Assembly: GCF_000772935.1 (NCBI RefSeq)
Contig: NZ_JPVR01000067.1
Span: 51,111 to 115,110, forward strand
Direction: 5' to 3'
Source of the DNA: Lysinibacillus boronitolerans JCM 21713 = 10a = NBRC 103108
GTDB lineage: Bacteria > Bacillota > Bacilli > Bacillales_A > Planococcaceae
Length of the DNA: 64,000 nt
This document shows, one piece after another, positions 17,285 through 25,599 of this stretch. A program made the position numbers and the translations under genes. Positions within the stretch are counted from its first letter, which is position 1. The number at the start of each line of letters is the position of its first letter. The notes below the pieces were generated by a model. It saw only the letters and a list, made by a program, of their open reading frames with translations, ran no database searches and was not told the origin of the DNA.

Positions 17285-18709
17285 TTGGGCGTTACAGATA
17301 TTATGAATAACATTCGGATTTTAATGGTGCCAGTCATCCTTATTATTGGCGCGGAGTTCTTACTTATTGGACTTTATTATTTCCTCTATCATAAAAACCA
17401 ACAGTCAAATCGAAAAAAAATAAACTTTAAGCAATTGATACTGGGAGCACTCTTTATCGGCTATATTGTATTTGTATGTGAACTAACGATTTTTGGACGT
17501 GGTTCTTCTCATTTCATGCAAATGAATCTTCAACCATTCAGTGGCTATATAGATGCATGGAAGAAATACTCGTTACGTGATCTTCAAAATTGTATTTTTA
17601 ACATTTTAATGTTTGTGCCACTAGGCGTTTTCTTACCTCTACTTTTCACTAAATTTAAATCGTTTAAATGGCTTCTTCCTGTAGTGGTAATTGCAACTTT
17701 ATCCATTGAAACGTATCAAACACTCACAGGAGCAGGGATTTTCGAGCTTGATGATTTAATCAACAACTCGCTTGGTGGGATTATGGGATACCAGCTATAT
17801 AGACTAGGATCTTCTATTGTTCAGCATAAAAAAGTAAAAATAAAAAGTTTAGTCGGAAATCTGAAGATACCTCTCATAATGGGGGTAATTTTTGTTGGCA
17901 TGATGATTGTCTACGCTCAGCAGGAATTTGGTCATTTAGCAATTAACGCCTATACGAAATCGAATATGTCGGAAGTTGATGTAACCACCTCATTAGATTT
18001 ACATGCAACGTCTACCGTTGCCCCAGTGTATAAAAAAATAAAGCATACAGATGAAGTTGAGACCCTGTTGCAAAAGAAATTTGATTTATCAGAGTTAAGT
18101 CGGCAGGAAATTAGTGGTGATCGTGAGGTTTTATTAAAAGACAAAGCGGAAAACTCGTATACGTTATATATTAATTCAGAGGGAAATTGGTTGCTAACAG
18201 ACGATCTTTATACGCCAGTGCAACCTTCTTTAGCTGTCCAAGAAACACTTGTGAAGAAGGCAAAGAGCATGATGGATGAGCTTTCTCTCCTTCCTAAAGA
18301 TGGGGAGTTTACAGCTTTGGATAATGGCGTATTTGAATGGACGCTTCCTGACCAAGCTGAATTGAACCAAGATTATTGGCTTGGTGAAGTAGACCTCGGT
18401 TTGAAGCCAGATGGTAGTATGTATTCATTATCGTATAATATTCATGAGCATCAGTTGGTCCATGAAGTAAATATTTTGTCACCTGCAGAGGTGTATGAGC
18501 GAATTAAGCATGGCGAATTTCCACAGATAAAATATAATGCACTCGTAACAGAAGAAGAACTATTGATAAAAAAAGGCGATCAACTTACTGTCGATTTAAT
18601 AGAGCTCTCGTATATGTATGATACAAAAGATTTCTATCAGCCTATATACAGAGTTTCTGGTACATTAAATGGAAAAAGTTGGTTCACTCTGATTCAGGCG
18701 AGAAAGTAG
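17285..18709 (+). CDS. VanZ-domain membrane protein with a large extracellular C-terminal domain, 474 aa
   Basis: The N-terminal half is a VanZ-like membrane domain: four to five helices, MNLQPFSGYIDAWKKY near residue 80, FNILMFVPLGVFLPLLF near 105, an ET-Q pair in SIETYQTLTGAG, and FELDDLINNSLGGIMGY near 155. A last helix near residue 200 is followed by about 260 residues predicted outside the cell, with paired strands and no Cys. VanZ itself gives low-level teicoplanin resistance, and most homologues are of unknown role. The TTG start at 17285 has AGGAG nine bases upstream. The exodomain resembles the beta-rich domains of YycH/YpeB-type proteins in style only. Confidence 0.7.
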   Translation: MGVTDIMNNIRILMVPVILIIGAEFLLIGLYYFLYHKNQQSNRKKINFKQLILGALFIGYIVFVCELTIFGRGSSHFMQMNLQPFSGYIDAWKKYSLRDLQNCIFNILMFVPLGVFLPLLFTKFKSFKWLLPVVVIATLSIETYQTLTGAGIFELDDLINNSLGGIMGYQLYRLGSSIVQHKKVKIKSLVGNLKIPLIMGVIFVGMMIVYAQQEFGHLAINAYTKSNMSEVDVTTSLDLHATSTVAPVYKKIKHTDEVETLLQKKFDLSELSRQEISGDREVLLKDKAENSYTLYINSEGNWLLTDDLYTPVQPSLAVQETLVKKAKSMMDELSLLPKDGEFTALDNGVFEWTLPDQAELNQDYWLGEVDLGLKPDGSMYSLSYNIHEHQLVHEVNILSPAEVYERIKHGEFPQIKYNALVTEEELLIKKGDQLTVDLIELSYMYDTKDFYQPIYRVSGTLNGKSWFTLIQARK

Positions 18710-18732
18710 CCTTTTCTAATACTGTTAACTAA

Positions 18733-18766
18733 GGAAAGCCCAGACTTGATACTGGGCTTTCTTTTA
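18733..18766 (+). terminator. Terminator of the VanZ-domain gene
   Basis: AAAGCCCAG and CTGGGCTTT arms followed by CTTTT. Confidence 0.7.
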
Positions 18767-18934
18767 ATGTGAGTTGAAACAGTTATTTTCTCTTTCAACA
18801 TCTCAAACATTGGAATACTGCTAACAAAATGGACACCATCAACAAACTTAATCTGTTGCCTAGGTGTCCGTTCAATTAAAGATAACAGAGTTGAATATAC
18901 TATTTATATTGAGAGTATAGAGGAGGGTTAGAGA

Positions 18935-19459
18935 ATGTTCGGTAAACATACATGTCAGGACTGTTGTCCAAATGAAATGAAATATTTCCCAAAAATTGTT
19001 GCCCTTCCTGGTCCTGTTGTTCCTGTCCCTTCACCAGATCGAAGTGTTTTAGCGTACGGATCCCTCAGAGGAGATACATTGGGCCTTTTATCGCCTGAGG
19101 CAACACCCGTCACTTTCCAAGTGGTTGGTCCGCTATCAAATGTTGCGGTTAGCCCATCTGGGAATGAATTGGTCGTTCAAAATGACGGTGTCTATCAAAT
19201 CACCATGTCGATCAATGCACAAGCAACTGCGTTACCTGATCCTGATCAACCATTTTTCACAGTTAGCATTACCGTCAATGGGCAACCTATTTTTTTAAAC
19301 GGCATTGCAGTCTTTAATGTTGTCAATAGAAGTAGCTCAGCCTATGTGGTTCAAGCTACATTAGCCGCTGGCGACTTGGTGGGAGCCAGTGCAGCTTCAG
19401 ATTCCTTCGTCGCCAGTTATGCTAACCGCTCCTTAACGATTGTTCAATTGAGTGGCTAG
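18935..19459 (+). CDS. BclA C-terminal-domain-like surface protein without collagen repeats, 174 aa
   Basis: The N-terminus is Cys-rich (TCQDCCPNEMKYF) and followed by a Pro-rich linker. From about residue 40 there is a jelly-roll-like domain: LAYGSLRGDTLGLLS, NDGVYQITMSINAQA, FFTVSITVNGQPIFLNG, ending FVASYANRSLTIVQLSG. This is the pattern of TNF/C1q-like trimeric tails of exosporium glycoproteins such as BclA. The Gly-X-Y collagen stalk is absent, so it may be a short spore-surface protein. GGAGGG precedes the ATG. The gene stands alone. Confidence 0.65.
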   Translation: MFGKHTCQDCCPNEMKYFPKIVALPGPVVPVPSPDRSVLAYGSLRGDTLGLLSPEATPVTFQVVGPLSNVAVSPSGNELVVQNDGVYQITMSINAQATALPDPDQPFFTVSITVNGQPIFLNGIAVFNVVNRSSSAYVVQATLAAGDLVGASAASDSFVASYANRSLTIVQLSG

Positions 19460-19487
19460 ATTAAAGGTATATATAAAGAACAGTAGC

Positions 19488-19522
19488 TCTCATCTCTAAA
19501 TTTTAGAGATGGGATTTTTTTG
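19488..19522 (+). terminator. Terminator of the BclA-like gene
   Basis: CATCTCTAAA and TTTAGAGATG arms, then a run of seven T. Confidence 0.7.
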
Positions 19523-19611
19523 TTTTCAAGAGGAGAGTATTCGGCTCCCTTTAATACTTCATTACATATTTCATACTCATTTATCTCGTGACTTCCAAGT
19601 CGCATATAAAC

Positions 19612-19650
19612 AAAAAACCAGCTGCTCTCTTTTGGGGAGCACCTGGTTTT
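19612..19650 (-). terminator. Family terminator 1
   Basis: AAAACCAGGTGCTC and GAGCAGCTGGTTTT arms, six T on the minus strand. It is followed on the plus strand by GTGAAAGTGAATCTTACTA. Confidence 0.6.
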
Positions 19651-20098
19651 ATTGTGAAAGTGAATCTTACTAACTAACTTAGTTTTGATTCGTTATAATA
19701 CTACGACAACTTGAGGCGCTGAACAAGTTAAAATATTTTCCAATAGAATTTTAGGGAGAATTAATGTTTTTTCGAGAAAATAAATCCTTCTATCAAATTT
19801 TATAGTATTTCTTATTTTCATTAAAATAAGAAATCACGATCTCTTAATTGTCTAAAGGCGGCTGATGACATAGTCTCTTTTATCCATGATTGTTCCTGTA
19901 TAGGTTGGATGCCCATTTGCTATTTTCACATAACTAACTGAATGATTTCTGCTAAAGCATGAAATCCACGTCATCATTCTCGCATTAGTCTGTTACAAAC
20001 ATACAGGTCTCTATGGTTTTATTTCTCCCTTTAATAACTTTTTCGTGCTATTAACCAAACATGCAGAAGAATCTTAGTCTGCTAAATTAACATGAAAC

Positions 20099-20138
20099 AA
20101 AAAGACCAGTCACTCTTTTAAAGAGAACTGGTCATTTT
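20099..20138 (-). terminator. Family terminator 2
   Basis: AAAATGACCAGT/ACTGGTC arms with five T on the minus strand. This copy lacks the conserved tail. Confidence 0.6.
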
Positions 20139-20211
20139 GCGTTTAGGTTGAAGACTATGAAAAATCTTCTTTCATAGATTAACATATTATACTGAACAAT
20201 ATCTGAACAAC

Positions 20212-20257
20212 AAAAAAGACTAGATTCTCACATGATGATGTAAGCTCTAGTCTTTTA
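20212..20257 (-). terminator. Family terminator 3
   Basis: AAAAGACTAGAGCTTAC arm pairing with GTGAGAATCTAGTCTTTT, with a T-run on the minus strand. It carries the GTGAAAGTGAATCTTACTAA tail. Confidence 0.6.
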
Positions 20258-20375
20258 AGTGAAAGTGAATCTTACTAAATCTTGTCTAGCTTTAGATTCA
20301 AATTACAATACGAATGAACAGGCTAAAGGTTTCATAAATTCTTTATTTTTTCGTTAAAATATAGGACCACCAACA

Positions 20376-20420
20376 CAAAAAGACCAGGAACACGAAAAAA
20401 TGTGAGTCCTGGCCCTTTTG
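20376..20420 (-). terminator. Family terminator 4
   Basis: GGGCCAGGACTCACA and TGTTCCTGGTC arms, five T on the minus strand, and a variant tail GTGAAAAGTGAATGTTACTA. Confidence 0.6.
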
Positions 20421-20572
20421 TGAAAAGTGAATGTTACTAGTTTGCTTTAGTTCTTTGTATTCTACTGCTGAGTTAGACGGCTGATGTTTTAAAAAGTTAC
20501 GCATTCTTAAAAATTTTTTACGCTACAAATTAAATTGCAAAATCAAACACGTCCTCAGCGCCATCTACCATA

Positions 20573-20713
20573 CTAATCTTCTTTATCTGTATCTATACGA
20601 TGTAGTGTTATAGTGGAATTTTCTAATAGATCTGTAGCAAAAGAGCTTTGATCTTTCTATGCCACTAACAATTACTGCTAAGAGTAAAGATAAGGCAATT
20701 TTATTTTTTTCAT
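20573..20713 (-). pseudogene. Relic of a small secreted peptide gene
   Basis: GAGGAG precedes an ATG at 20713 that starts MKKI. After a one-base shift in the A-run the frame reads KIALSLLLAVIVSG, a signal peptide. After a second shift it reads DQSSFATDLLENSTITLHRI and then DTDKED and a stop. Two frameshifts make it non-functional. Its size and layout are those of small exported peptides, but no family is assigned. Confidence 0.45.
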
Positions 20714-20741
20714 ATTACTCCTCTTTCTCAGCACCTAATAC

Positions 20742-20770
20742 TTGACAAAAAAATATTTTTATGCTAAAAT
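20742..20770 (+). promoter_or_regulatory. Strong sigma-A type promoter of the LCM methyltransferase
   Basis: TTGACA (20742-20747), 17-base spacer, TAAAAT (20765-20770). This is the best promoter match I saw in the window. Confidence 0.7.
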
Positions 20771-20795
20771 TTAAATTTAAATTAATATTATATAT

Positions 20796-20831
20796 AATAG
20801 GATTCTCCTGGCCAGGGGAATCCTATTTTTT
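20796..20831 (+). terminator. Leader terminator (possible attenuator) before the methyltransferase
   Basis: AATAGGATTC and GAATCCTATT arms around CCTGG/CCAGG, then six T. It lies between the promoter and the ribosome binding site, 17 bases before the start codon, so transcripts from the promoter must pass it. Confidence 0.65.
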
Positions 20832-20847
20832 GTTAAGGAGTGTTGGT

Positions 20848-21762
20848 ATGAATCAACAGGAATCTAGTATCACTTCATTAGTGGCTGCCTTTAGTAGAGC
20901 TTACCATAGCCAATTTGATACACCGAAAATTTTTGATGATTATGTAGCCAAAGAATTGATTTCACAAGAAGAATATCAAAATATCCAAGCTAATATGATA
21001 CAGGGCATTGAATTTTTTAATAAAGATATCGCTACAAAATTTAAAGACAATTCAAAGGAATTAATAAAATGGATTACACAAGTTCAACTCTCACCAACTC
21101 CTTTGGCACGTGCTGCTTATTGTGAAAGGGTCTTGCATAGCGAAATACAGCTTGGTGTCGAGCAATATGTCATTTTAGGTGCTGGCTTGGATACTTTTCC
21201 GTATCGTCAGCAGCAAGGACAAACCATGCTAGAAATTTTTGAGGTGGATTATCCCACAACACAGGCTTCCAAAAAGAAAAGATTACAGAAAGCTTCTCTC
21301 CCCCTCTTGAATCATCTGCATTTTGTATCGATGGATTTTACAAAGCACTTTCAAGCTCCATTATTTGTAGAGCAAGGCTTCCAATCTAAAAAAACATTTT
21401 TTAGTCTGTTAGGTGTTTCCTATTACTTAACAAAATTAGAATTAGCAAGCTTACTCAATCATCTATTTACCCTAGTTCCATCAGGAAGTTCCATTGTTTT
21501 GGATTATGCTGATGAATCTCTCTTCACGGAAAAAGGACTCTCCAATAGAGTAGAAAACATGGTCAACATGGCCGCAGTTGGTAGTGAACCAATGAAATCA
21601 TGCTATGCTTATGAGGACATGGAGAGGATGCTAGATCGATTAGGTTTGCTTATATACGAACATCTATCTCCAACAGCGATTCAAGAGCTGTATTTTCAAA
21701 ACCGAACAGATTACTTATGTGCTTTTGAAACTATCCATTATATGCATATTGTCAAAAAATAG
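20848..21762 (+). CDS. LCM-type class I SAM-dependent methyltransferase, 304 aa
   Basis: The SAM-binding motif I is VILGAGLDTFPYR near residue 110, followed by FEVDYPTTQASKKKRL, the acidic loop and basic helix typical of the leucine carboxyl methyltransferase-like (TIGR00027) family. The later LLGVSYYLTKLELASLL segment also fits. These bacterial proteins act on unknown small molecules, some of them in secondary metabolism. I start at ATG 20848 with AAGGAG upstream. The longer open frame from 20761 overlaps the -10 box and the leader hairpin and is not used. Expression is probably controlled by the leader terminator. Confidence 0.75.
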   Translation: MNQQESSITSLVAAFSRAYHSQFDTPKIFDDYVAKELISQEEYQNIQANMIQGIEFFNKDIATKFKDNSKELIKWITQVQLSPTPLARAAYCERVLHSEIQLGVEQYVILGAGLDTFPYRQQQGQTMLEIFEVDYPTTQASKKKRLQKASLPLLNHLHFVSMDFTKHFQAPLFVEQGFQSKKTFFSLLGVSYYLTKLELASLLNHLFTLVPSGSSIVLDYADESLFTEKGLSNRVENMVNMAAVGSEPMKSCYAYEDMERMLDRLGLLIYEHLSPTAIQELYFQNRTDYLCAFETIHYMHIVKK

Positions 21763-21820
21763 GTCCAACTTATTTATTTTCATAAAATTCTTAATTTTCT
21801 TTTTATTACCCAGGCAATTA

Positions 21821-21850
21821 ACTATTTCAATATAGAGAATGAGTATACTA
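21821..21850 (+). promoter_or_regulatory. Putative promoter of the structured-RNA element, copy B
   Basis: TAACTAT and TATACTA are separated exactly as in copy A upstream of 58569 (19 bases between TAACTAT and ATACTA in both), although the spacer sequences differ. Confidence 0.45.
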
Positions 21851-21921
21851 TAGTAGTGTAAAGCTAATTAGCCTTACACCTCCTAGATTTGTTACTAGGG
21901 TCACTGTTAACGCAGTGACCC
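21851..21921 (+). ncRNA. Candidate structured small RNA, copy B
   Basis: TAGTAGTGTAAAG opens hairpin 1 (GTAAAGCT with AGCCTTAC, one mismatch). An unpaired stretch with CCTCCT and GTTAC follows, then a perfect 8-bp hairpin GGGTCACT/AGTGACCC. The same order occurs at 58569-58641, where hairpin 1 has TT/AA in place of CT/AG, a pair-preserving change. It sits tail-to-tail with the VOC gene. There is no T-run after hairpin 2. Confidence 0.5.
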
Positions 21922-21926
21922 GCTTA

Positions 21927-22307
21927 TTATGATTGACAAACACCTAAAGGATTCCCATCAGGGTCATAGAAGGTAAAAAATTTAGTACCCCCTTCTCCTT
22001 CTAAAGCCTCGACTTGAACATGATGATCCACTAGAAATAAATATGTCTCTTCAATATTTTGAGAGAGGAAGTTCACATATTTCCCCACACCAAAGTGATT
22101 GTCTGGAAAATGACATGGCTGATGCTCCTTAGCTTTTACTAAGCAAATGACTGTGGGGGATTGTTCAGTAATCTTCATAACTGCTGCGCCCTCTTCTCTA
22201 TATAGAAGCTTAAATCCGAGTATTTCCTCATACCATTTAGCCGATAATTGGGGATCTTTTATTGGAATAAAAATGGCCTCTACACCTTTAAATAAGGATT
22301 GTTTCAT
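21927..22307 (-). CDS. VOC-family (glyoxalase/bleomycin-resistance fold) protein, 126 aa
   Basis: A single VOC module pair: GVEAIFIPIKDPQLSAKWYE opens the first beta-alpha-beta unit, KYVNFLSQNIEETYLFLVDH the second, and FFTFYDPDGNPLGVCQS closes with the usual DPDGN turn. Members bind metal or small hydrophobic ligands, and the substrate here is unknown. The start is ATG 22307 with GGAGGT seven bases upstream; the longer frame to 22343 ignores this. The neighbour at 22453 is divergent. Confidence 0.75.
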   Translation of the reverse strand: MKQSLFKGVEAIFIPIKDPQLSAKWYEEILGFKLLYREEGAAVMKITEQSPTVICLVKAKEHQPCHFPDNHFGVGKYVNFLSQNIEETYLFLVDHHVQVEALEGEGGTKFFTFYDPDGNPLGVCQS

Positions 22308-22452
22308 TTTTCTTACCTCCATTTCACAGTTTGTGTTCTTCATTTTATTCTCCTACAAAAAGATTCATTGAGATTTCCATTATTGATTATTTTGCCTGTC
22401 TTTTGCTTATCCTTAATAGTATCGGAAATACTTCGCCCTTTTCCTAGAGGAG

Positions 22453-23646
22453 GTGTCCACCATCAAACACAAGGTATCATTCATCCTATTGCTATTAGTG
22501 CTTCTTTTACTGGGTGGATGCTGGAATAAGCGGGAGTTAAACGAATTAGCGATTGTTACGGCTGTTGGAGTTGATAAATCGGACGAGCTATTCGAAATTT
22601 CTGTTCAGATTGTTAACCCAAGTCAAGTAGCCTCAAAAAAGGCCTCTAGCAATCAAGTTCCTGTCTATACCTACCATGCAAAAGGAAAATCCTTATTTGA
22701 AGCCATTCGAAAATTGACATCGCTGACACCAAGAAAGCCCTATTATGCGCATGCCCAAATTATTATTATTGGTGAAGAAATGGCTAAGGAAGGCATGAAT
22801 AGCGTTTTGGATTTATTTCAAAGAGACCCTGAGGGACGAAGTGATTTTAACATTATCGTTTCTCATGATTCGACTGCCCAAGAAATATTAAGTGTTTTAA
22901 CCCCTTTAGAAGATGTTCCTGCAAGTAAAATGTTTAAATCACTAAGGGTTTCTGAAGCAGTATGGGGCGCGACAGAATCTGTTATTCTTGATGATTTAAT
23001 CCAATCATTAGGTAGTATAGATCATAGTGCCGTCTTACCCTCTATTCATATACATGGTGATGCAGGTGCTGGAGATTTTAGCTCGAATATAGAAAAAATT
23101 GATAGCCCTGCACAATTAAAATATGGTGGACTGGCTATTTTTAAAAATTATAAACTTATCGGCTATTTATCCGAACAAGAAAGCAGAGATTATAGTTTTT
23201 TAAATAATCATATAAAAAGCACATTTGAAATTATTGCCTGTCCTGAGCAAGGGAAAATCTCAACAGAAATTATTAATTCCTCAACTAAAGTGACGGGGCA
23301 TTTTCAAAATGATCTACCTTCAATTTCCATCAAACTTGATATTGAACAAAACGTTGCAGAGATAAGTTGCCCGTTGGATTTAACAAAATCAAAAACCATC
23401 GATGCTTTAAATAAAGTCACGAGCAAACAAATCAAGGAACGATTAGAAAGAACACTTCAAACGATTCAGCAAACCTATCAAGTTGATCTATTAAAATTTA
23501 GTGAAGTACTACATCGTGAAGACTACCAAGCATGGAATCGAATTAAAAAGAACTGGCTAACCCTCTATCCAGAGCTTGCAGTTCAAATTGAAGTCGATGT
23601 GCATACAAAAGGAGTCGGAACTGCAACTAAATTAAAACTAGACTAA
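22453..23646 (+). CDS. Spore germination lipoprotein, Ger(x)C family (orphan), 397 aa
   Basis: A hydrophobic leader ends in the lipobox LLGGC and is followed by WNKRELNELAIVTAVGVDK, the standard opening of Ger(x)C proteins. These C-subunits of GerA-type nutrient receptors sit on the outer face of the spore inner membrane. The C-terminal domain (KYGGLAIFKNYKLIGYLS onward) is complete and the length is typical. It normally follows gerA and gerB subunit genes, but neither is present here. The only in-frame standard start, GTG 22453, overlaps the AGAGGAGG ribosome binding site. At ideal spacing stands ATC AAA CAC, so a mutated ATG or a non-canonical start is possible. Confidence 0.8.
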   Translation: MSTIKHKVSFILLLLVLLLLGGCWNKRELNELAIVTAVGVDKSDELFEISVQIVNPSQVASKKASSNQVPVYTYHAKGKSLFEAIRKLTSLTPRKPYYAHAQIIIIGEEMAKEGMNSVLDLFQRDPEGRSDFNIIVSHDSTAQEILSVLTPLEDVPASKMFKSLRVSEAVWGATESVILDDLIQSLGSIDHSAVLPSIHIHGDAGAGDFSSNIEKIDSPAQLKYGGLAIFKNYKLIGYLSEQESRDYSFLNNHIKSTFEIIACPEQGKISTEIINSSTKVTGHFQNDLPSISIKLDIEQNVAEISCPLDLTKSKTIDALNKVTSKQIKERLERTLQTIQQTYQVDLLKFSEVLHREDYQAWNRIKKNWLTLYPELAVQIEVDVHTKGVGTATKLKLD

Positions 23647-23651
23647 TTCAT

Positions 23652-23693
23652 AAAAATGACCAGTTCTCTTTTAAGGAGTACTGGTCATTTTAA
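23652..23693. terminator. Bidirectional terminator between convergent genes
   Basis: AAAATGACCAGT and ACTGGTCATTTT arms. It closes both the Ger(x)C and the methyltransferase genes and resembles family terminator 2 at 20099. Confidence 0.7.
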
Positions 23694-24449
23694 TTAACGT
23701 ACCGCTTCAAATGTTAGGAGTGACGTTTCTTCAGTTGGTTGTTGAAGGAACTTATAATTCGCTGAACAAGTTATATCAGAGAAGCCAACACTTTGTAATA
23801 GAAGCTTAAATTCCTCAATCCCATACCAGCGCAATAAAAACTTTTGCAGTTCGGTATCCCTTAATGTACCTTGCTGCCACTTCTCATATTTTAAAACCAT
23901 CAACGTATATTGCTCCACCCAGTTCATGGCAATCGATTTTCTTTCAAGTGTAATTCCTTCATCTTGTGAAATTTGATGGTAGGATGTTGTAATTTCACCT
24001 GTTTTCCAGTCTGTAGGAAGTAATAAATCTACTAGGAGTCGTCCACCAGGAACAAGGTGCTGATACATAGCAGTTAAGGATGCTAGCGCTTCTTGATGAT
24101 TTTCAATTAAACAAAACGAGCCTGTAGGCATAACAATGGCTTCGTATTGCTGACCTAAGGTGAATTGGCTAATATTTCCCTCATACAGCACTGGCGTCAA
24201 TCCCCGTTCTTGGCATCTTTTTCGACAGGATGCTAGCATTTCTGGGGAATAATCAATTCCCTCTATATCAAAGCCTTTTTCCAAGAAAGGAATAAAGAAG
24301 CGTCCAGAACCAACCCCAGCTTCTAGTATCTTTCCCTTTACACCTTGCAGTCGTTCTAGGTAATATTCAATATCCCCACCAAGGGAATATCCAACTGGTT
24401 TCGTAAAATCATAAAGTGCTGTGCTTAATGGTCCATAATTTTTGTACAT
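23694..24449 (-). CDS. Class I SAM-dependent methyltransferase, 251 aa
   Basis: Motif I is ILEAGVGSGRFFIPFLEKG near residues 40-58, with IEGIDYSPEML as the acidic ribose-binding loop and MPTGSFCLIENHQEALASL as motif IV/post-motif region. HLVPGGRLLVDLLLP is the usual strand after the catalytic helix. The C-terminal domain is beta-rich and probably recognises the substrate. The family is broad, so the substrate is unknown. The ATG at 24449 has GGAGGAG upstream. Confidence 0.75.
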   Translation of the reverse strand: MYKNYGPLSTALYDFTKPVGYSLGGDIEYYLERLQGVKGKILEAGVGSGRFFIPFLEKGFDIEGIDYSPEMLASCRKRCQERGLTPVLYEGNISQFTLGQQYEAIVMPTGSFCLIENHQEALASLTAMYQHLVPGGRLLVDLLLPTDWKTGEITTSYHQISQDEGITLERKSIAMNWVEQYTLMVLKYEKWQQGTLRDTELQKFLLRWYGIEEFKLLLQSVGFSDITCSANYKFLQQPTEETSLLTFEAVR

Positions 24450-24716
24450 ATTGTCTCCTCCGATTTTTTGCGGAAGAAATCATTTAATCTATTTATTCTC
24501 CCGCACCTTTCTTATATTCAATGGGAAAACAGAGCTGACTATCATTATCTATCACTCACTTTCTTGTAAATTTAGTTAAATTATACATTTATTTATTGTT
24601 TCAATCAATGTTTCTATTGATTTCCTATACATTACAATTTAATGTACAAATTAGCACAAATTATCAAAAGTCCCTTCCTATTAAACAGTACCATTGAGTT
24701 AAGAAAGGATGATGGT

Positions 24717-25583
24717 ATGGATTATTTTGAAAGAATTCAAAACGCCATAGAGTTTATTGAGGAAAACCTACAGGAAAAATTGACGATTACAGATATTTCT
24801 TCCCAGTCATACTTTTCAGCATTTCATTTCCAACGACTTTTCCAAGCCATTACAGGTTTTTCAGTGCAGCAGTATATTCGCAATAGGAGGCTCTCTGAAG
24901 CAGCTTCCTTATTAGCAACAACAACGCAGAATATACTTGAGATTGCAATCAACTTTCAATATGGTTCTCAGGAGGCATTTACACGGGCATTTGTTCAGTA
25001 TTTTGGTGTCACACCTGCTAAATACCGTAAAGGGGCCAACTCCATACTACTTCAACCCAAAATAAATTTTTTGGATTATAAATTGGAAGGAGAACTCCCT
25101 ATGCAGCGACCAGAAATACTGCAATTACCTAAAAAACGTATTGTAGGCTATGAATACAAAACGTCCATACGAGACGAACAGTACTATGCAGACATTCCAG
25201 GCTTTTATTTAGATTTTGGACAACAGCAGTATTATGAGCAAATCTCACATAAAGTAGCCCCCAATATGGCGTATGGCATTTCTACAAATTTTCAAGAGGA
25301 TGGTCAATTTTCCTTTATTGTAGGAGAGGAAGTCGAAACGTTTGAGCAACAATTAGAGAAGGGCTTTATCCAACTTGAAATTCCTGAGGGTAAATATGCG
25401 GAATTTACGTTAAATAGCACTGCAGAAGGTATTCAAAATACAAGACGTTACATTTACGGAATATGGTTGCCAAATTCTAATTATCAGCGCGATACGGGTC
25501 CTGATTTTGAAATAACCGATGTCATGCAATCTATCTATCCATATGAGATGAAAATGAAAATCTACATTCCCATTAAAGAATAG
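24717..25583 (+). CDS. AraC-family regulator with GyrI-like ligand-binding domain, 288 aa
   Basis: Two helix-turn-helix units lie in residues 1-105: TITDISSQSYFSAFHFQRLF and the second ending YFGVTPAKYRKG, the AraC C-terminal signature. A GyrI-like domain (about 130-285, with PKKRIVGYEYKTS and a late EIPEGKYAEF strand) should bind a small effector, as in Rob/BmrR-type regulators. The ATG at 24717 is preceded by AAAGGA. The GNAT gene begins 17 bases downstream of the stop and is probably co-transcribed and co-regulated. Confidence 0.8.
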   Translation: MDYFERIQNAIEFIEENLQEKLTITDISSQSYFSAFHFQRLFQAITGFSVQQYIRNRRLSEAASLLATTTQNILEIAINFQYGSQEAFTRAFVQYFGVTPAKYRKGANSILLQPKINFLDYKLEGELPMQRPEILQLPKKRIVGYEYKTSIRDEQYYADIPGFYLDFGQQQYYEQISHKVAPNMAYGISTNFQEDGQFSFIVGEEVETFEQQLEKGFIQLEIPEGKYAEFTLNSTAEGIQNTRRYIYGIWLPNSNYQRDTGPDFEITDVMQSIYPYEMKMKIYIPIKE

Positions 25584-25599
25584 TAAAGGAGCAAGGTCG

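Larger units (their letters stand above)
19523..20741. other. Gene graveyard with four related minus-strand terminators
   Basis: No intact gene is found in 1.2 kb. Four hairpins with ACCAG/CTGGT-type stems and minus-strand T-runs lie at 19612, 20099, 20212 and 20376. Three of them are followed on the plus strand by GTGAAAGTGAATCTTACTA or a close variant. A broken minus-strand frame at about 19860-19930 reads ANGHPTYTGTIMDKRDYVIS. A frameshifted small secreted protein relic lies at 20573-20713. These look like successive duplicated gene ends whose coding parts decayed. Confidence 0.5.

Noticed and set aside
19523..20741. CRISPR-like array, because of repeated hairpins at irregular spacing
   Set aside because: Spacing is 90-490 bases, the stems differ, and no cas gene is present.
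20761..20847. N-terminal extension of the LCM methyltransferase
   Set aside because: It begins inside the -10 box and runs through a terminator; the ATG at 20848 has a proper ribosome binding site.
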